This document shows positions 58,946 through 64,000 of a DNA stretch of 64,000 nt, in pieces. Made by a program: the position numbers and the translations under genes. Location of the stretch: the NCBI RefSeq assembly GCF_024055895.1, contig NZ_JAMXLE010000001.1:620001-684000 (forward strand). Direction: 5' to 3'. Source of the stretch: Rhizobium sp. L1K21. Its GTDB lineage: Bacteria > Pseudomonadota > Alphaproteobacteria > Rhizobiales > Rhizobiaceae. Position 1 is the first letter of the stretch; every line of letters begins with the position of its first letter. A model generated the notes under the pieces. The model ran no database searches. It had not been told where the DNA came from and saw only the letters and a program-made list of their open reading frames with translations.

Positions 58946-59350
58946 TGCCAACTTCTGCCACTCTGCAACCCAATATACGCAGAGATTTCGCAGGCTAAAT
59001 CTGAGGTCTGTCCGCTTCGCTTTAACATAAGATTGCTAGGCTGATAGACGTCGAGAGAATAATTGAAGACGATAGCGTATTTCCGGCAGGTGTGTGGATC
59101 GGCGGTAGCGCTCCTCCGCTACCAAAAATCTTTAAATAATTCAGATGTTTATGTCTTTTTCGAAGGCGGTAAATCTGTGCGCGGATTGGCCGGGGTGTCA
59201 TTCTGGGTGTCAGGTTGATATTGTTGGTCGGTCGTCAGGCGTTCATTTGATGGATGGAGGACGGAATCCAAGATTCATAAACTAGCGATCGATCGAAATG
59301 CCATCCACACAGGGGATTAAATTCCCGATATAGTCAAGGGGAATGGCCAT
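58946..59350. other. Non-coding stretch with a short direct repeat
   Basis: 405 bp with no gene that I can support. It contains CATTCTGGGTGTC at 59199-59211; the same 13 bases occur at 59864-59876, so the two copies flank the gene at 59351-59815 in direct orientation, 665 bp apart. Confidence 0.45.
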
Positions 59351-59815
59351 ATGGGGAAATATACTGAACATGCGGCTGCTGTTTATCTCAAAGCAGATGT
59401 TGCGGTTACCCAGCTTGAGGATGCCATTAGCCTTTTTATTTCGGGGAGGTATTTATCAGCTATTACACTCGCCGGCGCCGCCGACGCGATATTCTGTGGA
59501 GTGATAGAGGCCAATGGTGGTCAAGTGCCCGCGGACCGCACTTGGGCAGAAATTGAAGCTGTCAGGCAAAAGGGTATACTATTGGCTGACAACATCACTA
59601 GAAAAGAAGCATTTAAGACCTGGAACTTTACTCGTAACCGCCTGAAGCATCACGACGTGGGTCGCGATTGTAACTCGCTCGAGGTCTTCGAAATTGACGA
59701 AGCATATGAATGGATCGAACGCGCACGAAACAGTGGCAAGGAGCTAGGTCTGGAGCCGAAAAATTGCGATGAATTTGAAAGCTATGTAGTTCCTTGGTTT
59801 TTCCTCTCTGGCTGA
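59351..59815 (+). CDS. HEPN-like protein
   Basis: A 154-residue, all-helical protein. The segment RNRLKHHD (Arg95-Asp102) fits the R-x4-H motif of HEPN ribonucleases or nucleotide-binding proteins, and LEDAISLFISGRYLSAITLAGAADAIF reads like the first HEPN helices. HEPN proteins are frequent in defence islands as toxins, though many standalone members are inactive partners. No antitoxin gene lies next to it. The ATG at 59351 is preceded by only a weak GGGGA-like sequence. Confidence 0.6.
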   Translation: MGKYTEHAAAVYLKADVAVTQLEDAISLFISGRYLSAITLAGAADAIFCGVIEANGGQVPADRTWAEIEAVRQKGILLADNITRKEAFKTWNFTRNRLKHHDVGRDCNSLEVFEIDEAYEWIERARNSGKELGLEPKNCDEFESYVVPWFFLSG

Positions 59816-59940
59816 ACTATCTTGGCCATTGCCGACAGGTCCGCGCGCAAAGGACTTGGATGCCATTCTGGGTGTCGATTGCATCCGATGAATTTGGTTT
59901 CGTGTAGCGGGGTTCGCAATATGCTAGAGTTGCATAAATG

Positions 59941-60663
59941 CTACCGAAGCTTTCGCTCAAGCAGAGCTTTCCGCGTCTCCCAATCAGGCATAATTGTTGC
60001 CAACAAGTCTCGCCACTCAAATCCATGGTCCCCATGGAACGCGTGCGCGAGCTCGTGACAGATCACGTAGTCGAGCAAGTCAGGTGCGGCGCGGATAAGG
60101 TCAAGGTTGAGCACGATGCGCCCGGAAGCCGTATAGCTTCCCCAACGCTTTGACATCGCCCTGATGACTAAGTGTGGACGTTCAAGACCTTTGCGCTCGA
60201 AAGGTGGAAGCATGGCCGCCAGACGAGCAGGAAACACATCTCTCGCTTGAAGGCGATAGAAGCCTAGGAGCACGCGCCGGCAGTGAGAGCCGTCATTTGG
60301 GTTCCGAGCAAACAGGATCATTCGGTCGCCATCAAGCCGGACATGCGGGTCATTCGAGGGTTCTAGCGCTAGTCGATATTGCTTTCCCTGAAATAGGTGG
60401 CTTTCGCCGGAAACGTAACGACGAACCGGTGTAACCGAGGGGCGTCCCGCAATTTTGTCCAGCTCACGAAAAACCCATTCGCCTTTTCGCGACGCCCGCT
60501 TTGCTATCTCAGGCGCACCAGCGTCCTCTGGAGCGGTGACAACTACGTGCCCAGTTGGTATGACCTCGATTTTCAGATAGCGCCGTGTGGAGCGTCTGAG
60601 GATCGCCTGCGTCGAACGCTCGCCCCATCTGATTTCAATCTCGGGTGACATGGGTTCGCTCAT
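59941..60663 (-). CDS. YgjP/SprT-like metallopeptidase of a type I restriction operon
   Basis: A 240-residue metal-dependent hydrolase of the YgjP (DUF45, M48-like) family. The zinc site is YVICHELAHAFHGDHGFEW (HExxH) near the C-terminus. Upstream features are LEPSNDPHVRLDG and the KRWGSYTASGRIVLNLDLI block. Genes of this kind are usual companions of hsdR in type I restriction operons, without known necessity for restriction. The ATG overlaps the hsdR stop (ATGA). The gene looks complete, though its operon has been broken. Confidence 0.88.
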   Translation of the reverse strand: MSEPMSPEIEIRWGERSTQAILRRSTRRYLKIEVIPTGHVVVTAPEDAGAPEIAKRASRKGEWVFRELDKIAGRPSVTPVRRYVSGESHLFQGKQYRLALEPSNDPHVRLDGDRMILFARNPNDGSHCRRVLLGFYRLQARDVFPARLAAMLPPFERKGLERPHLVIRAMSKRWGSYTASGRIVLNLDLIRAAPDLLDYVICHELAHAFHGDHGFEWRDLLATIMPDWETRKALLERKLR

Positions 60664-62255
60664 TGCGCCATACGGACCCGCGCTGAAGCCAGTACATCGT
60701 CGACAACGGTGTCGAGTATCTTCGGATCGACCATCAGCCCACGCTTGTCTCGGAGCTCCTCGAAGAAGAAATCATCGATATCGTTACGAATGGCGTTCTC
60801 GATGTCCCGGTCATTCTGCCATCCGACCTTTCGACGTTTGGTGATGATCGTGCTGATCTCCAATGCTATATCGGCGGCAAGTTCGGGATCGTCCAGTCCG
60901 GCTGACACTAAATCGCGTCGTGCCAATCCCCAAAATACGGTCGCATGGCTGTCTTCGTGCAATCTTTCGGGAGGAGAGTCTCCGTCGTCTTCACGTTGTT
61001 GAACTTTGTCCCTGATGCCTCGAATTTTCGCGAGGTACGTCAGTTCCTCTATGCGGCCCTTGTGGAAGTCGTCGATAGTTTCGCGAATGAGCTTGGAAAA
61101 CTTCTCGAAGAAAATAGGGTCTTCGTCCCATTTTTCCTCGATCGATCGGGTGAGCTGGTGAGCGATCGTGTCAGCGATCGACGCATCCGTTTCCTGTTTT
61201 TCCGCGCGCCGTTCGTCGATCGCGATGTCATCGAAGATGTTCAAGGGTTCGACGAGCTGGACGACTTCCCCCGCGTTCACATGTCGGTCAAGCAACTGGC
61301 GGATGCGCTTTTCATAGTCCTTCCAGTCGACCCGTTCCGCGTACCTTAGGCTGACAGATGCCCTTAGAGAGGTGAAGCGCTTCAGGTCATTCTGCCATCT
61401 TTGCAACTCGCTCGGCTTTGCGTTTTCGACAAAACTGGGAGAGGCAAGCGCTATCATAAACGTGCGCGAGAATGCGGAAAGGTGCCGATAGAATTCGGCG
61501 CGCACGTCTTCTTCCGCAAGAAGCCGGGCGTATGCTTCGGCGTCGAAGGTGTTGGAGACGGATTTGAAGATATCAAGAAGCGCTGCATGCGCACCCGGCA
61601 GCTTTTCGGCTTCTTCCCTGATCGCCACCACGCTCTGGGCGATTTCAGCGTCTTCGAAATTCTCCAATGCGTCGTAGCTCGCCAGAGCCTCGCCGAGGTC
61701 TTTGAGAATGCCGTTGTAATCTATGATAAAGCCGAACGGCTTCTCAGGTGCATCCTCGTCGTCGAACACGCGATTGACGCGGGCTATGGCCTGGAGGAGC
61801 CCATGTTCCTTCAATTTCCGAGCAAGATAGAGAACAGTGTTCCTTGGCGCATCGAAGCCTGTAAGCAGCTTGTCGACCACAATGATGATATCCGGATCGC
61901 CAGGGCCCTTGAACTGTTCAACAATCGACTTGTTGTAGGCTTCTTCGCCGCTATAGCGATCCATCATTTTGCGCCAGAAGCTGCGGACCAGATCATCGTC
62001 AGCCTCGTCGATCTCGTCGTCGCTTTCGCGCATTTCCGGTGGCGAAATGACAACCTCCGTTGTGACCAGACCGAATGTGTCCATCAGCTTCTTGAGCTGA
62101 ATCGCAGCGCGCTTCGAGGGCGCCGCAAGCTGCCCCTTGAGTCCTGTCCCTTTGAAATTGGCCGCAAAGTGCTGACTGACGTCTAGCGCAATAGACTGTA
62201 ATCGAGACTCAATACCTTCAATCTCACGCGTTCGGCTCATCTTGCGTTTGATGTC
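60660..62255 (-). pseudogene. Type I restriction endonuclease HsdR, C-terminal remnant
   Basis: About 530 residues of the R subunit of a type I restriction enzyme remain: the second motor domain (PSKRAAIQLKKLMDTFGL, IIIVVDKLLTGFDAPRNTVLYLARKLKEH, GLLQAIARVNRVF) and the C-terminal helical region that docks with the methylase. The N-terminal nuclease and first motor domain are missing, and no hsdM or hsdS lies in the window. The fragment is joined to the 3' end of the truncated integrase at about 62.24-62.26 kb. Non-functional as an endonuclease. Confidence 0.85.
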
Positions 62256-62257
62256 GG

Positions 62258-62935
62258 CTAACCTTCCGCCTCGCATCCCATCAGGAAGGATTTGATTTCG
62301 GTATCGGACAGCCATCGTTCGCGGGCGACTTCCTTGATGAGCGGTTTCAGACCGGCCACGGGCGATATTTCGACAACGCCTTGATCGATGCACCATGAAT
62401 ACAGTTTTTTGATTGCAGCCAGTCCACGGTTTGCCCGTGTGCCTCTTCCACCATTGTCCTCAATGTCAGATATCAGGCGTTCAAGCTCGCGAATGACATC
62501 GGCACGTTTGATAGCGTCGATCTTCAGCCCATGAAGCTTGTTTATGCGCAGCAATACGCTTTCGGTTCCCTTCCAGTCCTTGGTGTGCCGTTTGGCGTGC
62601 TTTTCGATGAACTGAGGGATGACGTCGCCAAGCGTCAAGGATTTCGGCGCTGGCTCATCCTCGCGCTTCTGAAACAATCCCAATTGAATATCGCGCAGGA
62701 TCATTTGCGCCTTTTCACGCGCATCCTTCAGCGACAGGATTGGCCACGACCCAAGCTTGATGCGCCGGGACCGGCCATCGATGCGCGTTGCCAGATACCA
62801 GACCTTTGCACCTGTGGCTGAGACACGAAGCAACAGCCCGGTCAGCAATTCATCGCGGACCTCGTAGCGCTTGCCAGACGCAGGCGGCAAATGTTCAATC
62901 AGTTTGGGCGTCAGGTTTTTCTTCATGACGCGCAA
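62258..62935 (-). pseudogene. int: Truncated tyrosine integrase of the ICE (N-terminal half)
   Basis: 225 residues of a P4-like integrase: the DUF4102 arm-binding domain (KNLTPKLIEHLPPASGKRYEVRDELLTGLLLRV, in pieces KNLTPKLIEHLPPA and YEVRDELLTGLLLRV, then RRIKLGSWPILSLKDAREKAQ), the core-binding SAM-like domain (LTLGDVIPQFIEKHAKRHTKDW, NRGLAAIKKLYSWCIDQG), and the start of the catalytic domain (RERWLSDTEIKSFLMGCEAEG). The stop follows at once and all catalytic residues (R, H-x-x-R, Y) are lost. It is in the integrase position for the element that ends with trbI at 11.4 kb. Confidence 0.88.
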
Positions 62936-63036
62936 AATAAGATTGCAACGTCCGATTGTCAGGGTATGGTTTGAGAGGGTTTTGTCGCTGTCTAGCTTGT
63001 TTACTTAGAACGCTCTCTTTTCAAAACCTCGCGAAT

Positions 63037-64000
63037 CTATGACTTGACGCGTCCCGCCGCATACATGGTCGTCAGTACCGTTCTTCCCAAGATTGAACCC
63101 TGTTTTAGCCTCATTTGATAAGCGAAGTAGCAAAAAAGGCCAGAAATAAAAGTTACTGTAAGTACATGCTGGCGGACATGATCGTTTGAGGGGTGTGACA
63201 CGGTTTGAATCAAGAAATAGACAACAGCGAGCGATATTATCATATTACCGATAGTTGCTATCCCAGTTAGTGATAAATACTTGTATATCGCTGTGTTGCT
63301 TTTGCTCTTCACCGAAATGAAAATGTAAATAGATCCGAGTATTGCTCCTGGCAAAGCAATTGGGATTACAAAAAACGATGGTATGAAGCTAAACAGAAAA
63401 CCCAAGAGGGCCCCAAATGGTCCAATCAATTTGCTAAAGAAATACAGGTATTTTATCTCGTTAGTTTTTCTGAGGTAGTAGAAGAATTCCCTGTTGAGCC
63501 CGTATATGATGGACACCCAAATGTACTGTGTAAAAGCAGTTGGGATAAACATATATGTTGCGGTTTCTGGTGGAAACACGATCCCCGGATACACTCCCGA
63601 AAAATAGTCATTTATAGGCAGCAGCAAGTTGAATGCCTGTTCGGGAAACGCAATTCTCCAAAAATAGACGATTGCAAAAAACCATAATAGCAGGGTTTCC
63701 GGCAAGCCAATGTCAATACTGCCATTTTCGTCTCTACGAGCAAAATTCAGAAAGGGAGACACGTAATCTAAGGATGTGAATGCCGGTTTTTCGGAAGAGG
63801 ATCGATCTACTATTTGCTCGATCGCGATTCTTTGCTCGGGTGGCAAAAATCTAGGTTCTCTAGCCATGAGGTGGTCCATAAGGAGGTCGTGTACCAACCT
63901 GAGCCTGTGATCCTCTATATCTCTTTCATCGAAGACTTTTTTGTCCCTGAGAAACTGAATGCATCTCTCACACTTGGATTCGGGTAGGTGACTTATATGT
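63037..64000 (-). CDS. Polytopic membrane protein (5' end beyond the window)
   Basis: A low-GC gene on the minus strand. A reading frame starts by convention at 63897, but the same frame stays open to the window edge at 64000 (HISHLPESKCERCIQFL, KKVFDERDIEDHRLRLVHDLL), so the true start is outside. This N-terminal part has a KCERC pair like the zinc-binding domain of anti-sigma factors, which fits the membrane-spanning C-terminal part of about seven hydrophobic helices (for example LLLWFFAIVYFWRIAF, LIGPFGALLGFLFSFIPSFFVIPIAL, IISLAVVYFLIQTV). The function is unknown. It lies outside the integrase and may be chromosomal flank. Confidence 0.65.
   Translation of the reverse strand, partial: HISHLPESKCERCIQFLRDKKVFDERDIEDHRLRLVHDLLMDHLMAREPRFLPPEQRIAIEQIVDRSSSEKPAFTSLDYVSPFLNFARRDENGSIDIGLPETLLLWFFAIVYFWRIAFPEQAFNLLLPINDYFSGVYPGIVFPPETATYMFIPTAFTQYIWVSIIYGLNREFFYYLRKTNEIKYLYFFSKLIGPFGALLGFLFSFIPSFFVIPIALPGAILGSIYIFISVKSKSNTAIYKYLSLTGIATIGNMIISLAVVYFLIQTVSHPSNDHVRQHVLTVTFISGLFCYFAYQMRLKQGSILGRTVLTTMYAAGRVKS

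Noticed and set aside
44771-62396. Presence of dptFGH (dndFGH) or sspABCDE genes
   Set aside because: None of the proteins in the region has the HerA/FtsK-type or SspE-type features; only the PLD-helicase and SMC-like genes are present.
1-64000. CRISPR arrays, tRNA or rRNA genes, intact insertion sequences
   Set aside because: No regularly spaced repeats, no cloverleaf sequence and no transposase frames were seen by eye; a dedicated scan could still find a degenerate case.

Overview
The window looks like a chromosomal stretch of an alphaproteobacterium of the Hyphomicrobiales/Rhizobiales type. The evidence is the trb/traG conjugation set with a DUF3363 relaxase, the QseM/QseC/FseA-like control genes known from mesorhizobial integrative conjugative elements (ICEs), and the codon style. 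I cannot name the genus. No rRNA, tRNA, CRISPR array or intact insertion sequence was seen.

Layout. (1) 1-10.35 kb: a bacterial microcompartment (BMC) locus of the 1-amino-2-propanol (aminoacetone/RMM) type. It has an AraC-type regulator (cut by the window edge), an APC permease, an alpha/beta hydrolase, an APH-fold kinase, a divergent DeoR regulator, a class-III-aminotransferase-fold phospho-lyase, a CoA-acylating aldehyde dehydrogenase, and shell genes (two BMC-T, one EutN-type pentamer, one BMC-H) plus a small protein that appears to carry an encapsulation helix. (2) 10.5-11.45 kb: a LysR regulator whose 3' end overlaps, tail to tail, the last gene of the conjugation operon. (3) 11.4-23.5 kb: DUF2274-trbI-G-F-L-K-J-E-D-C-B, a CopG-like gene and traG, all on the minus strand. 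(4) 23.6-25.6 kb: an AT-rich two-gene cassette and a decayed tyrosine recombinase. (5) 25.6-34.9 kb: relaxase, a nested palindrome that is a good oriT candidate, lytic transglycosylase, traF, DUF2840, RHH, parA, repA, AlpA-type HTH, an FseA-like gene pair joined by a probable +1 frameshift, QseM-like/QseC-like divergent genes, DUF736 and a membrane protein. (6) 35.2-38.3 kb: low-GC cargo with an acyltransferase, a NagA-like deacetylase and a TPR protein. (7) 38.6-44.5 kb: DUF2493, toprim, ParB-like, DUF2958 and ArdC antirestriction genes. Repeated, structured leaders stand in front of four genes across regions 5 and 7. (8) 44.8-57.4 kb: a DNA phosphorothioation system dndBCDEA on the plus strand, facing a six-gene minus-strand operon that contains a second DGQHR protein, a PLD-nuclease/SF2 helicase, a second SMC-like ATPase and three unfamiliar proteins. 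(9) 57.6-62.4 kb: an HTH protein, a HEPN-like protein, a YgjP-type metallopeptidase and the C-terminal remnant of a type I restriction HsdR. (10) 62.26-62.94 kb: the N-terminal half of the ICE integrase, fused by deletion to the HsdR remnant. (11) 63.0 kb to the edge: a low-GC membrane protein.

How it fits together. Regions 3-10 read as one ICE, seen with the integrase end on the right. It carries a defence island and has lost the catalytic half of its own integrase, so it is probably locked in place unless helped. The BMC locus may be ICE cargo or the flanking chromosome; the tight LysR/DUF2274 overlap leaves no room for an attachment site at that junction. The most interesting system is the mirrored Dnd locus. 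The usual dptFGH restriction genes are absent, and the facing operon is the natural candidate for an alternative phosphorothioation-dependent restriction module. Second in interest is the ICE control circuit with its candidate frameshift site, oriT and repeated leaders.
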